Origin: Lepisosteus oculatus
Taxonomy: Eukaryota; Chordata; Actinopteri; Semionotiformes; Lepisosteidae
Reading direction: 5' to 3'
DNA: 64,000 nt
Assembly (NCBI RefSeq): GCF_040954835.1
Contig: NC_090700.1
Location: forward strand, 23,043,501-23,107,500
In this document: positions 45,687-57,355 of the stretch, piece by piece
How the letters are laid out: every line of letters starts with the position of its first letter
Numbering within the stretch: the first letter of the stretch is position 1
Notes under the pieces: generated by a model
Database searches by the model: none
What the model was told of the DNA's origin: nothing
Seen by the model: only the letters and a program-made list of their open reading frames with translations
Made by a program: the position numbers and the translations under genes

Positions 45687-48600
45687 ATGTCTGGTTTAGT
45701 TGAAGAATCGGCAAAGGTAAGTTTCAGGGTTTAATGGTGGGATGGCACCTGTGCTTTTTTCCCCCAACCGCTAGAATATGATTCGCACCAAACCCAAAAG
45801 AAATACTGCACCGTTCAGGAACTCCATCAACCTAGCAACTGTAAAATAAGCTTACAAACAACTGAATTGAAATGCCAAAAAGTTCAGAGAAAGGCACAAA
45901 CTATGTTTACTTGGGGTTTACAAAATTAAAGCTAACTAAAATTGTAATGATAAACAATCATGCTGCCAATGTACAGAGAAATATCATGTTTTTTGAATAA
46001 TGTATTATTTGTTATATAGGAACCCAGTATAAGGGAATCCCTTGCAATCCTGTCTGCAGAGATAAAGGTAAGTATTTTTTTTCTCTTTAGCTCTGTCACT
46101 CCAAGGAATATAATGAACATAAATATATTTGCCAATCTTTTCATAGTAATCCAAACAACTCTGCGTGTATCTGACATTTGTAATATTTATCTACCGCAGT
46201 ATAACTCTTCTGGCAAGGCGACTGCTATTGTACCTTGAAAGAAAACTGATTGGAAATGTCATGTACTCTATGGTTTCTATTGATGTCAAGTGGCAAATGT
46301 TGACTGGTGATGTTATGTGAATCTTAGGAAATGGTCATTTTTCAATCGAGTCTATGTTTCTCAGAATTTGAGACAGAGAGGTCAATCTCTGCAATCCGAG
46401 CTGAGGGCATTTCTTGGAATGGAAAGGTAAGAGCAACGTGTTCTTTGATATTCTCTTAAGACTCTTCGCCAGATTTTACGATGAAAAATGTAAATAATAA
46501 TAACAAACATTATTTTATATAGTGCCTTGAAAGGTGGCTTCTTTACAGAATGACAAAACCAACTACAATAAATAATACACAAGATATGCATGATGACAAT
46601 ACACAGTTAGAGGAGACAGTAGATGGTCATTGTCAGTGTATTCTGAAGGTAGTTTTCCAATTTTTTGGAACGGGGTAAAAGAGGCCACCTCTACTAGAAT
46701 CTTTGTCCTAACCAAAAATGTAACAAAGTATAATAATACTATTAAAAATAATAATAATAAACTTTATTTATAGAGCACCTTTCATACAAATAGTGCTTTA
46801 GTGCTTTAAAAACCAAGCGTAAAAATAAAATATTAAAATTGAGAGATATACTTTCAGTTGTAACGGAAAATACAGCAATACAGTAAAGCAACATACATGT
46901 CAATTAAATAAATAAAAATTAGGAAAGTCGTAATAAAATAAGAACAATTAAAGAGAACTAAAACAAGAAACATAAATAGAAAGAACAAAGAACCACTTTA
47001 ACTAAAAGCAACATTTTCAAATGTTTTTTAAAACAATGTACCCAGCTTGACTGCCTAATAAAAAGTGGAAGTGAGTTTCATAATTTAGAAGCATAAAAAC
47101 AAAAAGCAGCCTCTCCACTCTTTCTGCATTTCACGTGTGGTATTTGCAGTAGGCCAGTATGTGCAGATCTCAGGTCACGTATAGGAACATATGAAGACAG
47201 ACATTCAGTAAGGTACAGACGTGCTAGGTCGCTTAAAGCTTTAAAAACAAGTAAAAGAACTTTCAAATTTATCCTAGATAATACAGGTGACCAGTGAAGT
47301 TTTTTCAAAACAGGAATGATATTCTCTTTCTTGTATTTGTTAGGATCTGTGCTACTGCATTTCAAACAAGTAGTAAGGGATTTATTGTTTTCTTGGGAAG
47401 CCCACAAAACAGAGCATTATAATCATATCCACATCAATGTGAGCAATGGAGAAGTCAAATTAACGTGTCTAAATATCATCTAGTTCTATCCCAGGGAAGA
47501 TGCCTGTTGCCTACACAGACGACAAGACACAAAACGCTCAACTGTGCAAAACACGCATAAGGACATCAGTCAGGAGGAACAAGGTAAAGTGTTTTTACTT
47601 CTTCACCATGGTCATGTAGTTTCACTCCAAGCACTGTCATATGAAATAACTGTGGAAACGACCTCCACAACATTTTGGGTTGTTGCATTTTGCTTCAATG
47701 AATTTTAACCTTTTCTTTTAGATATTAAGAGGAAGGACACATTCACCCTTGGTAGAGATTCAGTTGTTCTATGAGATGTCAAGGTGAGAATTAACCACTT
47801 CAGGCATAAGTCAATCCACATGACTGAAAAAGGGGCAATGAACAGGATATGGGGATTTTGCTAGTTATAAAGTACAATAATCATCATTACATGATCCAAG
47901 ACTACTGAAGTATAAGCTGTGTCCCTGACTGATTAATTAGCAAATTCATCTTTGTAGAGTGCAGCTACTATCTATTCAGTGGCATTTCCTTAAAACAACT
48001 GTATTCCCACATTCTGAATATGGAGTGAGATCATGTAGAGAATGTTGGACTTGTAATAACTAATTGAAGGATAATAATAATCAACGAAAGTGCTTAAAAG
48101 TATCAACAAATGCCTTCAAAGTACTTGACACGTACTTTGCTTTCAAAAGCGAAACATAATTAATGCTTACATAAGATTTCTCTTGACTTCTCAGGAGTAT
48201 ACTAACTCCAAGGACAAGTAACATCACAAACCATTATTTAAGTGCTGATGTTGGAGCTGCAATACTACTACCAAGACAAAAAATGATACAGGTAACACTG
48301 CTTTCAGATTTCTAAGAATTGCTAAAATAGTATGTTTACAGAGCATTCAGAGTCTCATAGAGAAAATAAGTTGAGAATATGACAAGTTCCTACCCTCTCA
48401 AACACTGCCAATCTAGAACAAAAAGAATGTACTTGAACGCCTGCAGTAATCGAACACAAACCAGAACATATCAGTGCATGACAATGAAATGTAGTCACAA
48501 AATGATTCTACCCTTTCAAGTCCCAAAAAGGACCGAGGAACTTACCGGAGTACAATGTAGCCACTGTAGGGGAGAAGATCACAGAGAGCTCTTCTCAGAT

Positions 48601-48946
48601 TGCTCAGAGTCAGCCCCAGCACCCTGTCCTGACTGAAGCAGACAAAGTGGTCAAACAGGTAGGTAGAAATGAGTAAGGAACAGAGAGTATGGTTATTCTT
48701 GCATTGTTTTGTTCGTCTGTCAAAGAAAAGAGTGCTTCTGACTTTTGTCAATGTTCATCTTTATTTTAGAAGAACAAACGGTGGTATCACACTTTGCTCA
48801 AGTGTATGATGCCATGTGTGTACAGCAGACATCACCAAAGGAACAGGAGACACCTGAGTAGAGAACAAGAATATGAAAAGACTGATGAAAAAAAGCACCA
48901 GGAGAAATCCATTGAATATGCACAATCTCGTCCAGTATTTCAATGA
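45687..48946 (+). CDS. Gene X copy 2, unrecognised multi-exon gene
   Basis: No family was recognised. Exons: 45687-45716 (MSGLVEESAK), 46020-46067 (EPSIRESLAILSAEIK), 46365-46426 (NLRQRGQSLQSELRAFLGM), 47722-47783 or from 47730, 48195-48291, 48521-48658 and 48770-48946 (stop TGA). All have GT-AG borders, and the ATG has A at -3. Using the acceptor before 47730, or skipping that exon, keeps one frame throughout and gives about 201 or 183 residues. A further candidate exon, 47495-47583, has good splice sites, but its phase does not fit. The N-terminal part is predicted helical and charged. The last exon is very basic (SRHHQRNRRHLSREQ) with three cysteines, and could suit a nuclear or nucleic-acid-binding protein, but that is a guess. 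No signal peptide or membrane segment is seen. It could instead be a non-coding transcript with chance open frames. Confidence 0.55.
46733..47430 (-). mobile_element. L2-type LINE 3' fragment, copy 2
   Basis: VLKKLHWSPVLSRINLKVLL, then LARLYLTECLSSYVP and LRSAHTGLLQIP, in one open frame of about 109 residues, with the L2-type tail at the lower end. It is less decayed than copy 1. A second tail fragment lies near 46500-46550. Confidence 0.85.
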
Positions 48947-49276
48947 AAAGTTTCAGTCTTGTTTTTAGTGTCGTCGTATTGCATACATTTAAAACAATGT
49001 GTCTTGTTTAATGAACACTTTCATTTACTTTAGTAAAAAGTGTTGTTTTCTGTAGTCCTAGCATGGATGCAATTGTTAGAAAAAACGGGAATGAAAAACT
49101 GAATGTTTCATACAATATGGGTTTGTGTTAACCCACACACCTAAGTGAAATGTTTGATTACGTTTACAAGACATAACACATAGTTCAGTTGAGTGTGAAA
49201 GGGAACAACAGAGAAAGTCACAAACAAAACATTTGTGAAGGATTTGATGAATGTTTTTTCTTTAGAAATGACAAAA

Positions 49277-49282
49277 AATAAA
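49277..49282 (+). terminator. Possible polyadenylation signal, gene X copy 2
   Basis: AATAAA lies 331 bases after the stop codon and is conserved at the same place in copies 3 and 4. Confidence 0.4.
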
Positions 49283-49558
49283 GAATTTTTCACCAAGATG
49301 TCTTTCTATAGCGAGTTTCATTTGAGATAGTCTTTTCTTAGAAGTGCAAGAGTGGTATTCCCTACAACTTATTCCCCAATTTGATCATTCTCAGAAATTA
49401 GGAGACGGAAACCACACCTACTGTAATATTAGACCTTGTAACAAGGCAACTAGGTTTCAATGGCTTAAAAGGTGCAGAAAGAGGCTCATGTATAATGACC
49501 TCCAGTGTCCCACAGGTTTCCCAAATCATTTCTTAGAGTATGGAAAAAGAGGAAATAA

Positions 49559-49809
49559 AGTGTCTACAGAAAGCGTATACCCCCTTGAACTTTGTTTAGT
49601 TTGTTGCGCCAGTGCCAGAGTTTCATGCAATTAAATGAGGACCTCTTTCTCACACCACATATGTTATACTTTCAATGGGAAAAAAGGAAATATTACAATT
49701 GTATACATTTTCACCCACATGTTAATATTTGGTAGAAGCCCTTTTCACAGCAATTTCAGCTGTGAGTCTGTTGGTAATGGGCTCCACCACCTCTGCACCA
49801 ACAAGATTT
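49559..49809 (+). mobile_element. Tc1-type DNA transposon fragment, copy 2
   Basis: Same fragment as at 38553-38803. Confidence 0.6.
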
Positions 49810-49837
49810 GATAATATTTGAGAATTTCAGAAGTCTG

Positions 49838-49864
49838 TCTGGCTTAGCTGAAGAATCAGCTAAG
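49838..49864 (+). pseudogene. Duplicate of gene X exon 1, copy 2
   Basis: Same as in copy 1: 27 bases of exon 1 with CTG for ATG and an intact GTAAGT donor. A TTTCAG just upstream could act as an acceptor, so this may be an internal exon. Confidence 0.7.
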
Positions 49865-50416
49865 GTAAGTTTCAGGAAGAGCATCTGATTTCTTTCAATA
49901 AAGCAGAACAGAGAAAAAACACACAATACAAAATCATGAGAATTTGTATCCATATGACACTTTGACTCGAATACTTTTATCAGACCTACACAGAGTATAT
50001 ACTGTACACACTTTTTCAGCCCAGGTTTATACATTTGATACATTTGGAACTGCCATTTGTAGGTGTTTTTGTGTCTTAGCTCAACACTGTGAAACCTGTA
50101 GTTACAAACATGGAGGATGAAGACATGAAGACATATATTGTACCTCTGACCGGCCTACCTTCCAAGAGGTGAAAGATGAAACTTTTCCTTTATCGTCAAC
50201 TCAGTGAATGTCTTTAAACTTTCGAAAACTGTAACAAAGAATAAGTTAAAAAACTTATTTTCATTGGACCCACAGAAAAGTCAAAGTTGTCCATAGAAAT
50301 GCCCGTCTAAATCAGAAATCTACAGCACAAAGGCAGTGGCCTTTCGGGACATAAAAATGAAATCAGACTTTACTCAGACGAATTGCCCTTGGTCACGGAC
50401 ATCTTGCTATCAGTCA

Positions 50417-50613
50417 CTACAAAGATGTTTTCTCTCGTGCCATGGCTTGCCTGACTTGCTTCTTCAGCTGGATGGCTTCTGGTCGCTGGTCAGGATCGAC
50501 AGCCAGCATGTCCTGGAGCAGTGTCCTTAGCTCCGTGCTTATGGCTCTATTTACTTTCAGGGGGATGTGGAACTGCAGCCAGGGGTTCTCATGCAGGGCC
50601 TCTCCAACAGGCC
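50417..50613 (-). CDS. Protein-kinase-like C-lobe terminal exon, copy 2
   Basis: As in copy 1, with two residue changes (PVGEAL for PIGEAL, KVNRAI for KVKRAI). Acceptor, frame and stop are kept. Confidence 0.6.
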
Positions 50614-51503
50614 CTGACAGACATATGCTCCTGTATCGGAAACACACTTTAGTTCAATTCTAAAATATTTCTCATAGGACTGAAGGAACCTTTGCCTGTT
50701 AAGAGTTAACAATTAGGTCCTCAAGAACTGTTTTACGGTTTTCTACACTCCTGGCTGGCCAAGGTCTCTTTAAGGTCTCTTAAGTGGAGGTGTAACTCAT
50801 GTATCCTACATGTGATTTAGCAACATGAAAGGGAATAGCTTCTTATCGGATTATGGTCTTGGTTAACTGCCTAAGGCTGACCTAAGTGCCTAACTTTCTG
50901 ACTTTCTTTATACCTTATATGTTAAGAAGCTTCTTCTGACCAATCAGAAATGTATGCTTTATGTATGAACATTTTGCTCATCAAAGTGAGTGAGAGACAA
51001 GGTTAACAGAAATTAGCCACGGCAGTAAATGACAGCATATTTTTTGGTTCTTAAATGGTCTCTACCTGGCACACCTGCAGTGCAAACTGACACACACTGT
51101 TTAGAGAAACAGCTACTCTATTACTAATATTAATGAAACATTTCTTATTCTATGGAACAAAAACAAACAGTAAAACTAAAACACAGATCTCTTAGCTTCC
51201 TATTTCATGAACCAGATGACTGAATGACCAAGCCTAACTAGTAGCCAGAACCCCAGTTAACCCTCCGTAACACAAAGTTTAACCAAACGACAGGAACTCT
51301 TTCAAACTGAGTGAAAATCATAAATGGATCCATAACTTTACATCAATTTACTATGTTGTGCCAATACCTGCATTTACATTTAGAACGAATGATGTCATAG
51401 AACCAGCATCACACCAGTTCCAGGTGTCTCCAAGGAGACAACAGAACTTCAGTTGTGTTTGCTAAAATACACACTTTGAAACATACTGTAACACTTAGTT
51501 AAC

Positions 51504-54500
51504 ATGTCTGGTTTAGTTGAAGAATCAGCTAAGGTAAGTTTCAGGGTTTAATGGTGGGATGGCACCTGTGCTTTTTTCCCCCAACCGCTAGAATATGATT
51601 CGCACCAAACCCAAAAGAAATACTGCACAGTTCAGGAACTTCATCAACCTAGCAACTGTAAAATAAGCTTACAAACAACTGAATTGAAATGCCAAAAAGT
51701 TCAGAGAAAGGCACAAACTATGTTTACTTGGGGTTTACAAAATTAAAGCTAACTAAAACTGTAATGATAAACAATCATGCTGCCAATGGACAGAGAAATA
51801 TCATGTTTTTTGAATAATGTATTATTTGTTATATAGGAACCCAGTATAAGGGAATCCCTTGCGATCCTGTCTGCTGAGATAAAGGTAAGTATTTTTTTCT
51901 CTTTAGCTCTGTCACTCCAAGAAATATAATGAACATAAATATATTTGCCAATCTTTTCATTGTAATCCAAACAACTCTGCGTGTATCTGACATTTGTAAT
52001 ATTTATCTACCGCAGTATAACTCTTCTGGCAAGGCGATTGGTATTGTACCTTGAAAGAAAACTGATTGGAAATGTCATGTACTCTATGGTTTCTATTGAT
52101 GTCAAGTGGCAAATGTTGACTGGTGATGTTATGTGAATCTTAGGAAATGGTCATTTTTCAATCGAGTCTATGTTTCTCAGAATTTGAGACAGAGAGGTCA
52201 ATCTCTGCAATCCGAGCTGAGGGCATTTCTTGGAATGGAAAGGTAAGAGCAACGTGTTCTTTGATATTCTCTTAAGACTCTTCGCCAGATTTTACGATGA
52301 AAAATGTAAATAATAATAACAAACATTATTTTATATAGTGCCTTGAAAGGTGGCTTCTTTACAGAATGACAAAACCAACTACAATAAATAATACACAAGA
52401 TATGCATGATGACAATACACAGTTAGAGGAGACAGTAGATGGTCATTGTCAGTGTATTCTGAAGGTAGTTTTCCAATTTTTTGGAACGGGGTAAAAGAGG
52501 CCACCTCTACTAGAATCTTTGTCCTAACCAAAAATGTAACAAAGTATAATAATACTATTAAAAATAATAATAATAAACTTTATTTATAGAGCACCTTTCA
52601 TACAAATAGTGCTTTGGTGCTTTAAAAACCAAGCGTAAAAATAAAATATTAAAATTGAGAGATATACTTTCAGTTGTAAAGGAAAATACAGCAATACAGT
52701 AAAGCAACATACATGTCAATTAAATAAATAAAAATTAGGAAAGTCGTAATAAAATAAGAACAATTAAAGAGAACTAAAACAAGAAACATAAATAGAAAGA
52801 ACAAAGAACCACTTTAACTAAAAGCAACATTTTCAAATGTTTTTTAAAACAATGTACCCAGCTTGACTGCCTAATAAAAAGTGGAAGTGAGTTTCATAAT
52901 TTAGAAGCATAAAAACAAAAAGCAGCCTCTCCACTCTTTCTGCATTTCACATGTGGTATTTGCAGTAGGCCAGTATGTGCAGATCTCAGGTCACGTATAG
53001 GAACATATGAAGACAGACATTCAGTAAGGTACAGACGTGCTAGGTCGCTTAAAGCTTTAAAAACAAGTAAAAGAACTTTCAAATTTATCCTAGATAATAC
53101 AGGTGACCAGTGAAGTTTTTTCAAAACAGGAATGATATTCTCTTTCTTGTATTTGTTAGGATCTGTGCTACTGCATTTCGAACAAGTAGTAAGGGATTTA
53201 TTGTTTTCTTGGGAAGCCCACAAAACAGAGCATTATAATCATATCCACATCAATGTGAGCAATGGAGAAGTCAAATTAACGTGTCTAAATATCATCTAGT
53301 TCTATCCCAGGGAAGAGGGCTGTTGCCTACACAGACGACAAGACACAAAACGCTCAACTGTGCAAAACACGCATAAGGACATCAGTCAGGAGGAACAAGG
53401 TAAAGTGTTTTTACTTCTTCACCATGGTCATGTAGTTTCACTCCAAGCACTGTCATATGAAATAACTGTGGAAACGACCTCCACAACATTTTGGGTTGTT
53501 GCATTTTGCTTCAATGAATTTTAACCTTTTCTTTTAGATATTAAGAGGAAGGACACATTCACCCTTGGTAGAGATTCAGTTGTTTTATGAGATGTCAAGG
53601 TGAGAATTAACCACTTCAGGCATAAGTCAATCCACATGACTGAAAAAGGGGCAATGAACAGGATATGGGGATTTTGCTAGTTATAAAGTACAATAATCAT
53701 CATTACATGATCCAAGACTACTGAAGTATAAGCTGTGTCCCTGACTGATTAATTAGCAAATTCATCTTTGTAGAGTGCAGCTACTATCTATTCAGTGGCA
53801 TTTCCTTAAAACAACTGTATTCCCACATTCTGAATATGGAGTGAGATCATGTAGAGAATGTTGGACTTGTAATAACTAATTGAAGATAATAATAATCAAC
53901 GAAAGTGCTTAAAAGTATCAACAAATGCCTTCAAAGTACTTGACACGTACTTTGCTTTCAAAAGTGAAACATAATTAATGCTTACATTAGATTTCTCTTG
54001 ACTTCTCAGGAGTATACTAACTCCAAGGACAAGTAACATCACAAACCATTATTTAAGTGCTGATGTTGGAGCTGCAATACTACTACCAAGACAAAAAATG
54101 ATACAGGTAACACTGCTTTCAGATTTCTAAGAATTGCTAAAATAGTATGTTTACAGAGCATTCAGAGTCTCATAGAGAAAATAAGTTGAGAATATGACAA
54201 GTTCCTACCATCTCAAACACTGCCAATCTAGAACAAAAAGAAGGTACTTGAACGCCTGCAGTAATCGAACACAAACCAGAACATATCAGTGCATGACAAT
54301 GAAATGTAGTCACAAAATGATTCTACCCTTTCAAGTCCCAAAAAGGACCGAGGAACTTACCGGAGTACAATGTAGCCACTGTAGGGGAGAAGATCACAGC
54401 GAGCTCTTCTCAGATTGCTCAGAGTCAGCCCCAGCACCCTGTCCTGACTGAAGCAGACAAAGTGGTCAAACAGGTAGGTAGAAATGAGTAAGGAACAGAG

Positions 54501-54764
54501 AGTATGGTTATTCTTGCATTGTTTTGTTTGTCTGTCAAAGAAAAGAGTGCTTCTGACTTTTGTCAATGTTCATCTTTATTTTAGGAGAAGAACAAACGGT
54601 GGTATCACACTTTGCTCAAGTGTATGATGCCATGTGTGTACAGCAGACATCACCAAAGGAACAGGAGACACCTGAGTAGAGAACAAGAATATGAAAAGAC
54701 TGATGAAAAAAAGCACCAGGAGAAATCCATTGAATATGCACAATCTCGTCCAGTATTTCAATGA
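51504..54764 (+). CDS. Gene X copy 3
   Basis: Exons: 51504-51533, 51837-51884, 52181-52242, (candidate 53311-53399), 53538-53599 or from 53546, 54010-54106, 54336-54473 and 54585-54764 (stop TGA). The best in-frame path gives about 202 residues. Exon 8 keeps the EK start that copy 2 has shortened by one codon. Exon 7 has A for E in the GEKIT(E/A)SSSQ segment. Splice sites are intact, and an AATAAA follows at 55095. The function is unknown. Confidence 0.55.
52549..53246 (-). mobile_element. L2-type LINE 3' fragment, copy 3
   Basis: Nearly identical to 46733-47430. It was present before the array expanded. Confidence 0.85.
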
Positions 54765-55094
54765 AAAGTTTCAGTCTTGTTTTTAGTGTCGTCGTATTGC
54801 ATACATTTAAAACAATGTGTCTTGTTTAATGAACACTTTCATTTACTTTAGTAAAAAGTGTTGTTTTCTGTAGTCCTAGCATGGATGCAATTGTTAGAAA
54901 AAACGGGAATGAAAAACTGAATGTTTCATACAATATGGGTTTGTGTTAACCCACACACCTAAGTGAAATGTTTGATTACGTTTACAAGACATAACACATA
55001 GTTCAGTTGAGTGTGAAAGGGAACAACAGAGAAAGTCACAAACAAAACATTTGTGAAGGATTTGATGAATGTTTTTTCTTTAGAAATGACAAAA

Positions 55095-55100
55095 AATAAA
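55095..55100 (+). terminator. Possible polyadenylation signal, gene X copy 3
   Basis: AATAAA in the position equivalent to 49277 in copy 2. Confidence 0.4.
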
Positions 55101-55376
55101 GAATTTTTCACCAAGATGTCTTTCTATAGCGAGTTTCATTTGAGATAGTCTTTTCTTAGAAGTGCAAGAGTGGTATTCCCTACAACTTATTCCCCAATTT
55201 GATCATTCTCAGAAATTAGGAGACGGAAACCACACCTACTGTAATATTAGACCTTGTAACAAGGCAACTAGGTTTCAATGGCTTAAAAGGTGCAGAAAGA
55301 GGCTCATGTATAATGACCTCCAGTGTCCCACAGGTTTCCCAAATCATTTCTTAGAGTATGGAAAAAAAGGAAATAA

Positions 55377-55627
55377 AGTGTCTACAGAAAGCGTATACCC
55401 CCTTGAACTTTGTTCAGTTTGTTGCGCCAGTGCCAGAGTTTCATGCAATTAAATGAGGACCTCTTTCTCACACCACATATGTTATACTTTCAATGGGAAA
55501 AAAGGAAATATTACAATTGTATACATTTTCACCCACATGTTAATATTTGGTAGAAGCCCTTTTCACAGCAATTTCAGCTGTGAGTCTGTTGGTAATGGGC
55601 TCCACCACCTCTGCACCAACAAGATTT
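55377..55627 (+). mobile_element. Tc1-type DNA transposon fragment, copy 3
   Basis: Same fragment as at 38553-38803. Confidence 0.6.
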
Positions 55628-55655
55628 GATAATATTTGAGAATTTCAGAAGTCTG

Positions 55656-55682
55656 TCTGGCTTAGCTGAAGAATCAGCTAAG
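55656..55682 (+). pseudogene. Duplicate of gene X exon 1, copy 3
   Basis: Identical to the copy 2 duplicate at 49838-49864. Confidence 0.7.
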
Positions 55683-56234
55683 GTAAGTTTCAGGAAGAGC
55701 ATCTGATTTCTTTCAATAAAGCAGAACAGAGAAAAAACACACAATACAAAATCATGAGAATTTGTATCCATATGACACTTTGACTCGAATACTTTTATCA
55801 GACCTACACAGAGTATATACTGTACACACTTTTTCAGCCCAGGTTTATACATTTGATACATTTGGAACTGCCATTTGTAGGTGTTTTTGTGTCTTAGCTC
55901 AACACTGTGAAACCTGTAGTTACAAACATGGAGGATGAAGACATGAAGACATATATTGTACCTCTGACCGGCCTACCTTCCAAGAGGTGAAAGATGAAAC
56001 TTTTCCTTTATCGTCAACTCAGTGAATGTCTTTAAACTTTCGAAAACTGTAACAAAGAATAAGTTAAAAAACTTATTTTCATTGGACCCACAGAAAAGTC
56101 AAAGTTGTCCATAGAAATGCCCGTCTAAATCAGAAATCTACAGCACAAAGGCAGTGGCCTTTCGGGACATAAAAATGAAATCAGACTTTACTCAGACGAA
56201 TTGCCCTTGGTCACGGACATCTTGCTATCAGTCA

Positions 56235-56431
56235 CTACAAAGATGTTTTCTCTCGTGCCATGGCTTGCCTGACTTGCTTCTTCAGCTGGATGGCTTCTGG
56301 TCGCTGGTCAGGATCGACAGCCAGCATGTCCTGGAGCAGTGTCCTTAGCTCCGTGCTTATGGCTCTATTTACTTTCAGGGGGATGTGGAACTGCAGCCAG
56401 GGGTTCTCATGCAGGGCCTCTCCAAAAGGCC
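56235..56431 (-). CDS. Protein-kinase-like C-lobe terminal exon, copy 3
   Basis: As in copy 2, with PFGEAL at the start. The frame is open. A 34-bp insertion lies upstream at 56471-56504, outside the exon. Confidence 0.6.
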
Positions 56432-56470
56432 CTGACAGACATGTGCTCCTGTATCGGAAACACACTTTAG

Positions 56471-56504
56471 TTTAACCAAACGACAGGAACTCTTTCAAAC
56501 TGAG
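56471..56504 (+). repeat. 34-bp templated insertion private to copy 3
   Basis: The inserted bases are identical to 57130-57163, about 660 bp to the right (TTTAACCAAACGACAGGAAC and onward). Other copies lack the insertion at this place, and it accounts for the longer period of copy 3. Confidence 0.9.
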
Positions 56505-57355
56505 TTCAATTCTAAAATATTTCTCATAGGACTGAAGGAACCTTTGCCTGTTAAGAGTTAACAATTAGGTCCTCAAGAACTGTTTTACGGTTTTCTACAC
56601 TCCTGGCTGGCCAAGGTCTCTTTAAGGTCTCTTAAGTGGAGGTGTAACTCATGTATCCTACATGTGATTTAGCAACATGAAAGGGAATAGCTTCTTATCG
56701 GATTATGGTCTTGGTTAACTGCCTAAGGCTGACCTAAGTGCCTAACTTTCTGACTTTCTTTATACCTTATATGTTAAGAAGCTTCTTCTGACCAATCAGA
56801 AATGTATGCTTTATGTATGAACATTTTGCTCATCAAAGTGAGTGAGAGACAAGGTTAACAGAAATTAGCCACGGCAGTAAATGACAGCATATTTTTTGGT
56901 TCTTAAATGGTCTCTACCTGGCACACCTGCAGTGCAAACTGACACACACTGTTTAGAGAAACAGCTACTCTATTACTAATATTAATGAAACATTTCTTAT
57001 TCTATGGAACAAAAACAAACAGTAAAACTAAAACACAGATCTCTTAGCTTCCTATTTCATGAACCAGATGACTGAATGACCAAGCCTAACTAGTAGCCAG
57101 AACCCCAGTTAACCCTCCGTAACACAAAGTTTAACCAAACGACAGGAACTCTTTCAAACTGAGTGAAAATCATAAATGGATCCATAACTTTACATCAATT
57201 TACTATGTTGTGCCAATACCTGCATTTACATTTAGAACGAATGATGTCATAGAACCAGCATCACACCAGTTCCAGGTGTCTCCAAGGAGACAACAGAACT
57301 TCAGTTGTGTTTGCTAAAATACACACTTTGAAACATACTGTAACACTTAGTTAAC

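Larger units (their letters stand above)
45687..51503 (+). repeat. Array unit, copy 2 (complete, 5817 bp)
   Basis: A complete unit from ATG to the next ATG. Private differences include GCAGAG in exon 2, a GAT for GGG change in the candidate exon 4, and loss of one GAG codon at the start of exon 8. Confidence 0.95.
51504..57355 (+). repeat. Array unit, copy 3 (complete, 5852 bp)
   Basis: A complete unit. It is 34-35 bp longer than its neighbours because of a 34-bp insertion at 56471-56504. It shares several small differences with copy 4 against copy 2, for example a lost G near 53885. Confidence 0.95.

Noticed and set aside
54357-54761. - strand open frames opposite exons 7 and 8 of gene X
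   Set aside because: They are shadows of the + strand exons, with no motif and no splice structure of their own.
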